Source: an uncultured Eubacteriales bacterium (GTDB lineage: Bacteria > Bacillota > Clostridia > Oscillospirales > Acutalibacteraceae). Taken from it: a stretch of DNA of 54,195 bases. The notes below the pieces were generated by a model. It was not told where the DNA came from, did not search any database, and saw nothing but the letters and a program-made list of their open reading frames with translations. Positions 41,376-50,158 of the stretch are shown piece after piece (position 1 is the stretch's first letter; each line of letters starts with the position of its first letter). A program made the position numbers and the translations under genes. The DNA lies in assembly GCA_934454845.1 (NCBI GenBank), contig CAKSGV010000014.1:1-54195 (forward strand). Direction: 5' to 3'.

Positions 41376-42290
41376 TTAATCTTCCTCCCTTTTAAAAGTA
41401 TCTATAACACATTTAACTTTAAGTTCACTAAGCTCGCCGTCTGAAAAGCCGACGCCTAAAAATATATTTTGATATTTAACACGGCAAAATTCACCCGCTT
41501 TGATATCGCTGTTTTTCAATCTGTCAAGCGAGAGCGCGCCGCCGTTTGAAAACCTTACAGCCTGCTTTTCGGTAACAAAAACTTCCGGCATATATGAAAC
41601 TGCATTTTCGGCGCTTGAAATATGCTCTTTGATATTATCTTTGTTTAAGTTGTCGAGCGAGATACACTCTTTATCGCTAAATCCCAAAACGCTTATTCTG
41701 CGCAATTCTTTTAGCGCTGCCTTACAACCTAAATATTCTCCTATATCGTTTACAAGCGATCTTATATAAGTTCCTTTTGATACTTTTACTTCTATTTCGC
41801 ATTCGAAAGTTTCGAGATTTAAAGATAAAAGCTTTATATAAAACACTTCAATTTTCCTTTTTTCGATCTCGACGGACTTCCCCTGCCTTGCAAGCTTATA
41901 TAAAGGAACTCCGTTTTTTTTAAGAGCGCTGAAAATCGGAGGCTGCTGAAGCTGCTTACCGGTAAAATGCTCCAAAGCAGCATAAATATCAGCTTCTTTA
42001 AGCTTTGATAACACAGATTTTGGTATAGTTTCTAATATATTTCCTGTTATATCGTATGTGTCTGTCTTAATACCAAATTTTATCAAGGCCTTATAAATTT
42101 TATCACTTTCTAGCAGGTATGGCGAAAGCGCGGTGGCTCTTCCGATCAAAATCGGAAGAACACCCGTGGCTAAAGGATCGAGTGTTCCTGTGTGACCCAC
42201 TCTTTTTTCTCCTGTCAGCCTGCGGATCTTTGCCACTGCGCCGAATGATGTGATATTTTGCGGTTTATCAATCAGGATAAGTCCTGCCAT
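41376..42290 (-). CDS. truB: tRNA pseudouridine-55 synthase
   Basis: Forms pseudouridine 55 in the T-loop of tRNAs. The catalytic Asp lies in GHTGTLDPLATGVLPI (about 32-47), and KIYKALIKFGIKTDTYDITG and GTYIRSLVNDIGEYLG (about 175) are typical. 304 residues, normal length, with a PUA-like C-terminal region. It overlaps nrnA by 23 nt and precedes ribF by 4 nt. Confidence 0.97.
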   Translation of the reverse strand: MAGLILIDKPQNITSFGAVAKIRRLTGEKRVGHTGTLDPLATGVLPILIGRATALSPYLLESDKIYKALIKFGIKTDTYDITGNILETIPKSVLSKLKEADIYAALEHFTGKQLQQPPIFSALKKNGVPLYKLARQGKSVEIEKRKIEVFYIKLLSLNLETFECEIEVKVSKGTYIRSLVNDIGEYLGCKAALKELRRISVLGFSDKECISLDNLNKDNIKEHISSAENAVSYMPEVFVTEKQAVRFSNGGALSLDRLKNSDIKAGEFCRVKYQNIFLGVGFSDGELSELKVKCVIDTFKREED

Positions 42291-43266
42291 AAGCTTCCTC
42301 CATAGCCTCTTTTACAGCCGCCAAAAGTTTGGCTTTAACCTCGGCAAGAGTACCTTTGAGATTTGCTCCGGCGGCGGCTATGTGACCGCCTCCGCCTATT
42401 TTGCGGCATATTTTTGATGCATCAAGCGGGCTGTATGTACGAAGTGAAATCTTATATTCATCAGTATTTATCTGTTTGATAGTAACACCTGCCGTTACGC
42501 CCTCAACACTCCTTGAAATCACGGCTATACCCTCAAGATCGGGACCTGAGCAACCTGTTTTTTTCTGCATTTCTGCAGTCACGGTTAAAACTATACACTT
42601 ATTATCGAAATGATATTCAGCTGTATCTAAAACCATTCTTTCAAGTTCTAAAAGCTTTCTTGATTTGGTGTCAAACATTATTTTATTTATCTCGGCTGCC
42701 TTAATATCAAAATCATAAAGGCTTGCCGCGATAAGGTGTGTTTTACCCGTTACATTGGTGTATTTAAAACAACCTGTATCGGTGGCTATTCCGGTGTAAA
42801 GCGCTTTTGCGGCAACAGTATCGATGTTAATTTTCAGCCTTTCAAAAAGCTCGAATATTATTTCGCAGGTTGCCGACGCCGCCGCGTCAAGATAAAGGTT
42901 TTTAGCATACATCGTATTTGATATATGATGATCGATATTAAGATCGACTATATCCCCGAATTCTTCTTCCAAAGAACCCAAAAGCCTTTTATCTGCCACA
43001 TCAACGGCAACTATCACCGCATCTTCCCTTTTTATATGGTCGGTTTCCTTAATAAAGTAACCGTATTTTGAGGGGATAACATCGGGGCAGATAACCTCTG
43101 CGCATTTACCCATTTCCTTTAAACCGTAAAAAAGAGCATAAGCGGCGCCTAAAGTATCGCCGTCAGGCGAAGTATGAGTTAAAATAACAAAATTATCATG
43201 CTTTTTAAGAAAATTGGCTGTCTGTCTTAAATTAAGCACTTTACAGGAAACATCGGTTTTTCTCAT
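42268..43266 (-). CDS. nrnA: DHH/DHHA1 phosphoesterase, NrnA-like
   Basis: Degrades nanoRNA and removes the 3' phosphate from pAp. The DHH domain shows THTSPDGDTLGAAYALFYGL (about 31-50), VAVDVAD (about 85) and the name-giving NIDHHISN (about 109-116). The DHHA1 domain ends in GGGGHIAAAGANLKGTL (about 298). 332 residues, normal. This position between rbfA and truB is conserved in Firmicutes. Confidence 0.93.
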   Translation of the reverse strand: MRKTDVSCKVLNLRQTANFLKKHDNFVILTHTSPDGDTLGAAYALFYGLKEMGKCAEVICPDVIPSKYGYFIKETDHIKREDAVIVAVDVADKRLLGSLEEEFGDIVDLNIDHHISNTMYAKNLYLDAAASATCEIIFELFERLKINIDTVAAKALYTGIATDTGCFKYTNVTGKTHLIAASLYDFDIKAAEINKIMFDTKSRKLLELERMVLDTAEYHFDNKCIVLTVTAEMQKKTGCSGPDLEGIAVISRSVEGVTAGVTIKQINTDEYKISLRTYSPLDASKICRKIGGGGHIAAAGANLKGTLAEVKAKLLAAVKEAMEEAYGRTYPD

Positions 43267-43272
43267 ACCGGA

Positions 43273-43644
43273 TCAATCCTCTTTTCCGCTCGGATTTTCT
43301 TTTTTAAGAACCTCGTCAATTACTTTCGAAATTCTCGCGCTGTTTTCAATCGAATTATCAGCGACAAATTTAAATTCGGGAACTTTTCTGAGCCTTAATC
43401 TTCTGCCGATCTCACCGCGGATAAAAGAACCTGCGCTTTTATTGAGTATTTTAACGGATTCGGCGGTTTTTTCACCGCCCTCTATAGCGCTGACATAAAC
43501 TGTTGCATAAGACATATCGCCTGAAACCGTCAGCTTAACTATACTTAAAAGCTTGCTTATTCTCGGATCTTTTATCTCTCTGAAAAGTTCGGAAAGAGCA
43601 AGTCTGATATCCGATGTTACGCGATCGATTTTATGACCAGCCAT
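43273..43644 (-). CDS. rbfA: Ribosome-binding factor A
   Basis: KH-fold cold-shock factor needed for late 30S maturation and 16S 5' end processing. 123 residues with the conserved N-terminal RVTSDIRLALSELFREIKDPRI (start shown by RVTSDI) and PEFKFVADNSIENSARI (about 93). The ATG overlaps the infB stop as TAATG, so it is translationally coupled. Confidence 0.95.
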   Translation of the reverse strand: MAGHKIDRVTSDIRLALSELFREIKDPRISKLLSIVKLTVSGDMSYATVYVSAIEGGEKTAESVKILNKSAGSFIRGEIGRRLRLRKVPEFKFVADNSIENSARISKVIDEVLKKENPSGKED

Positions 43645-46145
43645 TAATCTCTGTACTCCTCCATAACAAATGCTTCAAAGACGTCGCCTTCTTTGATATC
43701 GGAGAATTTTTCAAGTCCGATACCGCATTCGTAACCCTGAGCGACTTCCTTAACATCGTCTTTAAATCTGCGGAGCGAAGAAATTTCATCCTCCGCGATA
43801 ACTATACCGTCACGAACAACGCGAATCCGGCAGGCTCGTGTGACCTTGCCGCTTGTAACATAGCATCCTGCGATTGTTCCGACATTCGAAATCTTATAGG
43901 TATTTCTGACTTCAACCGTTCCGAGGATATTTTCACGGAATTTAGGAGCGAGCATACCTTTCATAGCAGCTTCTATTTCTTCAATACAATCGTAAATAAT
44001 TCTGTAAAGTCTGATATCCACACCGTCACGCTCGGCTGATTCTCTCGCGACCGCGTCGGGGCGGACATTAAAGCCTACGATAATAGCGCCCGAAGTCTGA
44101 GCAAGCATAACATCTGATTCGTTAACAGCGCCTACTCCGCCATGAATAACGCTTACCTTAACCTCATCGTTAGAAAGCTTTTCAAGGCTGTCTTTAACTG
44201 CTTCAACGCTTCCCTGAACATCGGCTTTAACGATAACATTGAGAGTTTTAAGATCACCCTCGCTCAACTGATTGAATAGATTGTCAAGAGTTACTTTTTC
44301 TTTAGCGTTAAACATATCGTTTTTGATCTTTTCCTTGCGCTGTTCTACAAGCTCGCGGGCCAAGCGCTCGTCGGAAACAGCATCAAACCCGTCGCCTGCG
44401 GATGGTGTTTCCGCAAGACCTGTGATCTCTACAGGTACAGAAGGGCCGGCAGTTTTAACTTCTTTGCCGTTTTCATCTATCATCATTCGAACTCTTCCGA
44501 CGGTGGTTCCGGCTACTATAATATCGCCGAAATTAAGAGTACCGTTTTGCACGAGCAATGTTGCAACAGGGCCTCTTCCTTTATCAAGGCGAGCCTCTAT
44601 TACTACGCCCTTTGCTTTTCTGTTCGGATTAGCCTTAAGTTCAAGCATTTCGGAAACCAGAAGAATGTTTTCAAGGAGCTTATCTATTCCCATATGTGTT
44701 TTTGCGGAAACAGGAACGCAGATAATATCGCCGCCCCACTCTTCGGGAACGAGCGAATGCTCTGTAAGCTGCTGCATAATTCTTTCGGGATTGGCGTCGG
44801 GCTTATCCATTTTATTTATTGCTACAATTATCTGTACCTTTGCGGCTTTAGCATGGTTGATAGCCTCAATAGTCTGTGGCATAATACCGTCATCTGCGGC
44901 AACAACCAAAACGGCGATATCCGTAGCCATAGCTCCTCTTTGACGCATAGCGGTAAACGCGGCGTGACCGGGGGTATCTAAAAATGTGATATCCTGACCG
45001 TTGCAGTTTACTCGATAAGCACCGATATGCTGTGTAATTCCACCGGCTTCCGTATCGGTAACGGCAGTGTTTCTTATAGCGTCAAGAAGAGAAGTTTTAC
45101 CGTGGTCAACATGACCCATAACGACTACAACCGGACTTCTCGGAACGAGGTCTTCGGCAGAGTCTTCAGTGATATCCATAATCTTTTCTTCTATCGTTAC
45201 TGTGACGGCGTGTTCTATTTTAGCCCCCATTTCGGTGACGACTATTTCGGCTGTATCATAATCGATAACCTGATTTACAGTTGCCATCATTCCGAGTTTC
45301 AGCAGTGTTTTTATAACCTCTGCCGCGGTCTTTTTGAGCGCTGCGGCGAGCTCGCCGACGGTTATTTCATCACCGACAGTTACCGTTATAGGAGTTTTCT
45401 TAATCCTTTCAAGCTGCATTCTTCTAAGCTTATCCGCCTCTGTTTCGCGCTTTGTTCCCTGCGGGCGGCGGTAATCCTGTGATTTTTGCTTAATTTTCTG
45501 CTTACGGGTGAAATTATCGCGCATAGAGTTTGCGGGAGCGATAGTTTCATATTTTTCATTATATTTATCGATATTTACATTTGAAGTTCTTGTATCGACG
45601 TGTCTTAATTGAGCGGGACCGCGATTAGGCGCCTCGCCGTTTTTCTTTTCTTTTTTCTTCGGCGCGACAAGATGACCGGTATAAGGCTCTTCTTCCTTTT
45701 TAACTTCTTTTTTAACCGGCTTTGAAGCTGACTTATTTTCTGCTTTTTTCTTTTCTGTGGCTTTAGCTTCTTTAGGCTCGGATACCTTTTTATCTTCTTT
45801 AGCTTTTTCAGGCTCCGCCTTTTTGCCCTCGGCAGCGGCTGCCGCCGCTTTAAGCTGCTCAAGAACAGCCATTTGCTCAGCTAATTTTTTATCCTTTTCG
45901 GTCTGCCTTGCTTTTGCCTCTTCGGCTCTGTGCTCCGCCCCGGTTGCAAAATAATCGTCAAAGCTTTTAACGCTGTTATCTTTAGTAATAATATCGAAAA
46001 GAAGTCCTATTTCGTCTTCTTTTAAAGAATACGCGGATTTTTTCTCTTCTCCCGTTATTTTAGTTACAACGGAAATAATATCCTTTGAAGATACTCCAAA
46101 ATCCTTGGCGATATCGCTTATTTTATATTTATTAGTCATTGGCAT
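43644..46145 (-). CDS. infB: Translation initiation factor IF-2
   Basis: GTPase that brings initiator tRNA to the ribosome. 833 residues: an IF2_N motif at the start (ISDIAKDFGVSSKDIISVV), a long Lys/Glu/Ala-rich linker (about 80-230), a second IF2_N (about 250-300), the G domain with VVMGHVDHGKTSLLDAI (about 342) and DTPGHAAFTAMRQRGA and NKMDKPDAN, then domains II-IV to the end (TSGKVTRACRIRVVRDG). The start overlaps the ylxQ-like gene by 14 nt. Confidence 0.98.
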   Translation of the reverse strand: MPMTNKYKISDIAKDFGVSSKDIISVVTKITGEEKKSAYSLKEDEIGLLFDIITKDNSVKSFDDYFATGAEHRAEEAKARQTEKDKKLAEQMAVLEQLKAAAAAAEGKKAEPEKAKEDKKVSEPKEAKATEKKKAENKSASKPVKKEVKKEEEPYTGHLVAPKKKEKKNGEAPNRGPAQLRHVDTRTSNVNIDKYNEKYETIAPANSMRDNFTRKQKIKQKSQDYRRPQGTKRETEADKLRRMQLERIKKTPITVTVGDEITVGELAAALKKTAAEVIKTLLKLGMMATVNQVIDYDTAEIVVTEMGAKIEHAVTVTIEEKIMDITEDSAEDLVPRSPVVVVMGHVDHGKTSLLDAIRNTAVTDTEAGGITQHIGAYRVNCNGQDITFLDTPGHAAFTAMRQRGAMATDIAVLVVAADDGIMPQTIEAINHAKAAKVQIIVAINKMDKPDANPERIMQQLTEHSLVPEEWGGDIICVPVSAKTHMGIDKLLENILLVSEMLELKANPNRKAKGVVIEARLDKGRGPVATLLVQNGTLNFGDIIVAGTTVGRVRMMIDENGKEVKTAGPSVPVEITGLAETPSAGDGFDAVSDERLARELVEQRKEKIKNDMFNAKEKVTLDNLFNQLSEGDLKTLNVIVKADVQGSVEAVKDSLEKLSNDEVKVSVIHGGVGAVNESDVMLAQTSGAIIVGFNVRPDAVARESAERDGVDIRLYRIIYDCIEEIEAAMKGMLAPKFRENILGTVEVRNTYKISNVGTIAGCYVTSGKVTRACRIRVVRDGIVIAEDEISSLRRFKDDVKEVAQGYECGIGLEKFSDIKEGDVFEAFVMEEYRD

Positions 46146-46467
46146 TTCCTCCTAAAGCAATAATAGAATCGGCAAAAGAGTGGTTATTCACCGAAACGAT
46201 TCCGCACTTTGTGCCTACGGCGCGGGATAAAGTAAAACTGTCAGTTTCAATTAATTTAATTACAGGAACGCTGAATTTCTCTCCGAAAAAGCATAGTTCC
46301 TTATAGCTTTTATCGGAAATATCGCAAGCCGCGAGAATGAGATCCGATTTGTTTTTTTTGATTGATGAAACCGAAGAATTCATTCCGAACGACACATTCC
46401 CTGATTTCACGGCGAAACCCAAAAGAGCAAGAATTTTATTTGTTTCCAAATTTTTCGAACTCCTCAT
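46132..46467 (-). CDS. L7Ae-family K-turn-binding protein (YlxQ-like)
   Basis: 111 residues resembling the L7Ae/L30e/YlxQ family that binds kink-turn RNA. The family start appears in NKILALLGFAVKSGNVSFG (about 10-28), and SDLILAACDISDKSYKEL matches the central strand-helix. ATG 46467 lacks its own ribosome site; a TTG at 46449 (giving METNKIL) has GGAG 10 nt upstream and would give a more standard 105-residue start, so the N-terminus is uncertain. Overlaps both neighbours (32 nt with ylxR, 14 nt with infB). Confidence 0.88.
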   Translation of the reverse strand: MRSSKNLETNKILALLGFAVKSGNVSFGMNSSVSSIKKNKSDLILAACDISDKSYKELCFFGEKFSVPVIKLIETDSFTLSRAVGTKCGIVSVNNHSFADSIIALGGNAND

Positions 46468-46711
46468 TTAATTTTAAATATATATCTTCGCCTATCTGAG
46501 CCGAAAGCGCTCTGCTTAAAGCATTTGTTTTTTTTGCTTTTTTGAGGCACTCGCTATTCTTGCAGATATAAGCTCCTCTGCCCGCGGCTTTAAGAGTAGA
46601 ATCAATAAATATTTTACCTTCTTTATTGCGAACAATTCTTAAAAGCTCATTTTTATCTTTCATACTGCGGCAGACAATGCACATTCGCTGCGGTGCTTTT
46701 TTCTGAAACAA
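46436..46711 (-). CDS. rnpM: YlxR-family protein (RnpM)
   Basis: 91-residue DUF448 protein; Bacillus YlxR was reported to modulate RNase P. The family motifs are visible: PQRMCIVCRSMKDKNELLRI (about 7-26) and GRGAYICKNSECLKKA (about 44-59). Cysteines C12, C15, C50 and C55 suggest a compact metal-stabilised or simply conserved fold. Operon position between nusA and the ylxQ-like gene is the standard one. Confidence 0.93.
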   Translation of the reverse strand: MFQKKAPQRMCIVCRSMKDKNELLRIVRNKEGKIFIDSTLKAAGRGAYICKNSECLKKAKKTNALSRALSAQIGEDIYLKLNEEFEKFGNK

Positions 46712-46734
46712 TTTTTATTACCCCTAAAATTATT

Positions 46735-47805
46735 TTATTCGCCGAAAAATCCGCTTTCCGGATGAATATCTATTTTCCAGCCGGTAAGCTTAGCGGCAAG
46801 GCGGACATTCTGTCCTTTATTTCCTATTGCAAGAGAAAGCTGTGATTCCGGAACGCTTACCTTGCACATTTTCGGCTCTGTGCTTAAAATTTCAACTGAA
46901 ACTACCTTTGCGGGAGAAAGTGCTTCTGTTATAAACGCAACGGGATCCTCGCTGTATTTAACAATATCTATCTTCTCGCCCGAAAGCTCTTCTACTATTT
47001 TATTGACTCTTGCTCCCTTAGGGCCTATGCAAGCGCCGATAGCGTCAACCTCCGGATCGGGAGAATAGACTGCCATTTTTGTTCTTGAGCCTGCCTGGCG
47101 GGAAATGGCTTTTATTTCAACGGTACCATCAAAAATCTCGGGAACTTCCGTTTCAAAAAGTCTTTTTACAAGACCGGGATGAGTTCTCGAAAGCATAATT
47201 CTCGGACCTCTCTCTGTTTCTTTGACATCGACTACATATACTTTTATATGGTCACCTTCTCTTAACTCTTCTTCGGGAACCTGTTCAAGCTTAGGCAAAG
47301 TTGCCTCATTGGTTCCGATTGTGAGAATGGCGTTGCCTGTTTTAGGATCGATTCTTTCTACAACTGCCGTGAGAAGCTCTCTGTTATGACGCTGGAATTC
47401 CTCAAGCATCTGACCTTTTTCGGCTTCTCTTACGCCCTGGCGGAAGTTGTTTTTGGAATTCTGTGCAATTATTCTTCCGAATTTTAAAGGATCAAGCTTT
47501 ATATCTACAAATCCGCCGATCTCTGCATTAGGATCAATTTTTTTCGCGTCGTCAAGAGAAATCTGCGTGAAATGGTTTTCGATATTTTCAACGACTTCTT
47601 TTCTCGCTTTTACTTCAAAAATTTCCTTATCGACGTCTATAGTACAGGTCACATTGTCCTCGCCGTAATCCTTTCTTGCGGCAACAGCGATCGCGTCAGC
47701 AATTTTTTCAGCTATAAATTCCTTCGGAATTCCGCGCTGCTCCTCAAAAAAATCGAGAGCCTGAAATATATTCATCTCTTCTTTTTTAGAATTCTTTTTA
47801 GCCAT
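46735..47805 (-). CDS. nusA: Transcription termination/antitermination protein NusA
   Basis: RNA-polymerase-binding factor influencing pausing and termination. 356 residues: the N-terminal domain (1-130), S1 domain (about 135-200) and two KH domains (about 205-350, with IGACIGPKGARVNKIVEEL and LAIGNKGQNVRLAAKLTGW). It lacks the C-terminal acidic repeats of E. coli NusA, as normal in Firmicutes. Second gene of the operon. Confidence 0.97.
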   Translation of the reverse strand: MAKKNSKKEEMNIFQALDFFEEQRGIPKEFIAEKIADAIAVAARKDYGEDNVTCTIDVDKEIFEVKARKEVVENIENHFTQISLDDAKKIDPNAEIGGFVDIKLDPLKFGRIIAQNSKNNFRQGVREAEKGQMLEEFQRHNRELLTAVVERIDPKTGNAILTIGTNEATLPKLEQVPEEELREGDHIKVYVVDVKETERGPRIMLSRTHPGLVKRLFETEVPEIFDGTVEIKAISRQAGSRTKMAVYSPDPEVDAIGACIGPKGARVNKIVEELSGEKIDIVKYSEDPVAFITEALSPAKVVSVEILSTEPKMCKVSVPESQLSLAIGNKGQNVRLAAKLTGWKIDIHPESGFFGE

Positions 47806-47828
47806 TTTCCAAAATACCTCCGTTTATT

Positions 47829-48281
47829 TTAATCAAATTCGTATATCGCTTTTGAAATGTCTTTCTTATCGAATTTTTCCGATTTTCCGTCAATTATTAA
47901 AGTTACGGAATTTTTATCGGTTTCTGATAAAACGCCCTTTCGGGTTTTTGATCCGTTTAGCGCTTTGTAAAGCTTTATTTCGATCTCTTTTCCGAGGCAG
48001 AAATCGAAATGCTCGTCACGGGTAAGCTCACGGGTGAGCCCTGCGGAGCAGACCTCAAGATAATAAGATTTATCAATAGGATCGGCTTTATCGATTATAG
48101 GATCGATTGCTCTTGAAACCTTTGTGCAATCGTCAATCGAAACGCCGCCCGGCTTATCGATAAAAATTCTAAGATAATACTCTGCACCTTCTTTTAAAAA
48201 GCGGACATCCCAAAGGGACACGCCCTCGTTTTCCACCGCTTCCTTTACAAGATAAGCTACTTTTTCGGCAATTTGAGCCAT
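47829..48281 (-). CDS. rimP: Ribosome maturation factor RimP
   Basis: Needed for 30S subunit assembly. 150 residues with the family segments EGVSLWDVRFLKEGAEYYLRI-type strand (about 20-40), IDDCTKVSRAIDP (about 54) and YYLEVCSAGLTRELTRDEHF (about 76-95; canonical form EVSSPGLDRPL). ATG 48281 is chosen because GGAGG (48293-48289) is 7 nt upstream; an upstream in-frame start would lie inside the leader hairpin region. First gene of the operon. Confidence 0.94.
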   Translation of the reverse strand: MAQIAEKVAYLVKEAVENEGVSLWDVRFLKEGAEYYLRIFIDKPGGVSIDDCTKVSRAIDPIIDKADPIDKSYYLEVCSAGLTRELTRDEHFDFCLGKEIEIKLYKALNGSKTRKGVLSETDKNSVTLIIDGKSEKFDKKDISKAIYEFD

Positions 48282-48313
48282 CAGCAGACCTCCGAAAGAT
48301 TTCAAAATTAAAA

Positions 48314-48335
48314 GTGAGCGGGTTGCCCCACTCAC
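48314..48335 (-). promoter_or_regulatory. GNRA-loop hairpin in the rimP leader
   Basis: On the minus strand GTGAGTGGG pairs with CCCGCTCAC (one G-U) around a GCAA tetraloop. It is not followed by a T run, so it is not a terminator. It lies in the transcribed leader, about 20 nt after the -10 box; a regulatory or stability role is possible. Confidence 0.55.
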
Positions 48336-48356
48336 CTTTCTTAGTTTCTTTCAGTT

Positions 48357-48385
48357 ATTATAACACTTTAACAATTAAAAATCAA
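48357..48385 (-). promoter_or_regulatory. Sigma-A promoter of the rimP-ribF operon
   Basis: On the minus strand TTGATT (48385-48380) and TATAAT (48362-48357) are 17 nt apart, upstream of the leader hairpin. Confidence 0.7.
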
Positions 48386-48396
48386 GTGTTTTTTTC

Positions 48397-50088
48397 TCAC
48401 CATTCAACATTTGTAATATTATCAAGTCTATCGGACTTTTTAGTATTGCCCTCATAGGTGTTTACAGTTATGCTTATCTCGGTTTCGGGGCTTACCTTTG
48501 TGCCTGATTTAACCGACTGATCAATCACAACTCCGGGCTTATCTTCTTCGTCATACTTTTCGAGAATTTCAATATTTTCATATAAAAATCCCTGCCTTAA
48601 AAGGTCAATGACTGCGTTTTCTTTAGTACTGCCTATTACATTTGCAACGGATATTTCTTTAGAGCCCAAGCTGATAGTGAGATACACAACCGTATCCTCG
48701 GTTACCTTTGTGCCGGGCTTTACAGACTGCTCGCAGATCTTGCCTTTTGCATATTCATCGGAATAGACCTTATTCTTTATTTCAAGCTTAACATGGGTAT
48801 TTTCCTTTTGAGAAGCCTCAATATAGGTTTCTCCGATAAAGTTCGGAGCGGCATAGGTCAGAGTATCGGAAACGGTGCTTGAGCTTACCGACGGTGTAAA
48901 GTCTGTTACGAGGCTCGGCTGACTTTCATTAAGATTATCTTTATTTTTAGAAAATTTCTTTATTCCTAAAACCACTCCTATAACTATCAGCGCTGCCAAA
49001 AGCGTAGTGCCTGCGGCAATAAGACCGTACTTCACAGCGGAATTTTTCTTGTCGGCAGTTTCTTCTTCCGCTTTGACTGAAGATTTTTCACGGTGCTCCT
49101 CCTCAGGCTTTGCCGCGGGATCTTCGGAGGTTGTTTCACCGTAAACCAACTCATCTTTGAATTTATCTATAGACACTGTTCTTTTTTCCGGATTTAGCTT
49201 TAATCCGTTTGCCAGAGAAACCAAAACAAGTCTCGGAAGCTCTTCCGCCGCCTTTGCCGGTATCGAAACGGTATCATTTTTAAGCCTTTCGTCAGCAGAT
49301 GCGGGGGCTGTTCCGATAAGTACGCGGAACAATGTGGCTGAAAGCGAATAAACATCGGAGTATTCCCCTATTCTCATTCCGGCAACGCCGTACTGCTCGG
49401 GCGCAGCATAACCGGAAAAAAGCGTTTGAGGAATATTTGTACCCGGAACTCTGCATTTTAAAATAGAGATATTTGTGAGTCTTAATTTTCCGTCTCTTCC
49501 GACATAAATGCTTTCCGGGCTTATCGCACAGTGGAGAATTCCCATTTCGTGAAGTCCCTTAACAGAATCGATAAGCGGCAAAAAGAGCGGTCTTGCCTGT
49601 TCCCATTTTAGGCTTCCGCCGTTCCTGTCAAGAAAAGATTTAAGAGAAATTCCGGCAAAAGCGTTGGTTACGCTGTAAGCGGTGTTATTTTCTTCAAAAA
49701 CATCTTTAACCGGCACGATTGACGGCAGCTGACAACCGATAAGTTTTTTATTAAGCTCTATAAAATCTATCAGGCATTCGTTAAACGCGAATTCTTTACC
49801 CTTTACAACCGTTACGCACTTATCGGCGTTTCTGCCTGTCAGACTTACGGGAAAGTATTCTTTTATATTCACAGTTGCCCCGTCGAGAGCGTCTAAACCT
49901 AAATATGTTATTCCCTCGCTGTTTTCAGAGAGCTTTTTACCTATAATATAGCGCTGTTTTAAAACGCTTTTTGCCGAAAGCGCCTTTAAACCGTTATTTT
50001 CCGTTTCACTGTTATATCCGCATAATTTGCAGATCTTTTCCCCGCCGTTATCATGCATACAGCCGGGACAAATTCTATCGGTGTTCAT
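48397..50088 (-). CDS. Zinc-ribbon/PASTA membrane pseudokinase
   Basis: 563 residues. A CxxC...CxxC zinc ribbon (CPGCMHDNGG..ICKLCGYN, 7-26) precedes a Ser/Thr-kinase-like domain (about 45-310), a linker, one membrane helix (about 353-375) and two PASTA domains outside (about 410-555). The Lys of VNIKEYFP is kept, but the catalytic loop reads HCAISPESI instead of HRDxSxxN, and the DFG site reads LTNISI. Both catalytic Asp residues are thus missing, so it is likely a pseudokinase. PASTA domains usually bind muropeptides or lipid II. It may scaffold or regulate an active PASTA kinase encoded elsewhere. Monocistronic. Confidence 0.88.
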   Translation of the reverse strand: MNTDRICPGCMHDNGGEKICKLCGYNSETENNGLKALSAKSVLKQRYIIGKKLSENSEGITYLGLDALDGATVNIKEYFPVSLTGRNADKCVTVVKGKEFAFNECLIDFIELNKKLIGCQLPSIVPVKDVFEENNTAYSVTNAFAGISLKSFLDRNGGSLKWEQARPLFLPLIDSVKGLHEMGILHCAISPESIYVGRDGKLRLTNISILKCRVPGTNIPQTLFSGYAAPEQYGVAGMRIGEYSDVYSLSATLFRVLIGTAPASADERLKNDTVSIPAKAAEELPRLVLVSLANGLKLNPEKRTVSIDKFKDELVYGETTSEDPAAKPEEEHREKSSVKAEEETADKKNSAVKYGLIAAGTTLLAALIVIGVVLGIKKFSKNKDNLNESQPSLVTDFTPSVSSSTVSDTLTYAAPNFIGETYIEASQKENTHVKLEIKNKVYSDEYAKGKICEQSVKPGTKVTEDTVVYLTISLGSKEISVANVIGSTKENAVIDLLRQGFLYENIEILEKYDEEDKPGVVIDQSVKSGTKVSPETEISITVNTYEGNTKKSDRLDNITNVEW

Positions 50089-50158
50089 AAGTTACCTCCG
50101 AAGTGAATATTAATCACATATTATTTTAACATATTTGTCAAGTGCTGTAAAAAAAGTC

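Noticed and set aside
44272..44943. 223-codon open frame antisense to infB
   Set aside because: It is the shadow of the conserved IF-2 G domain; composition follows the opposite strand and there is no ribosome site.
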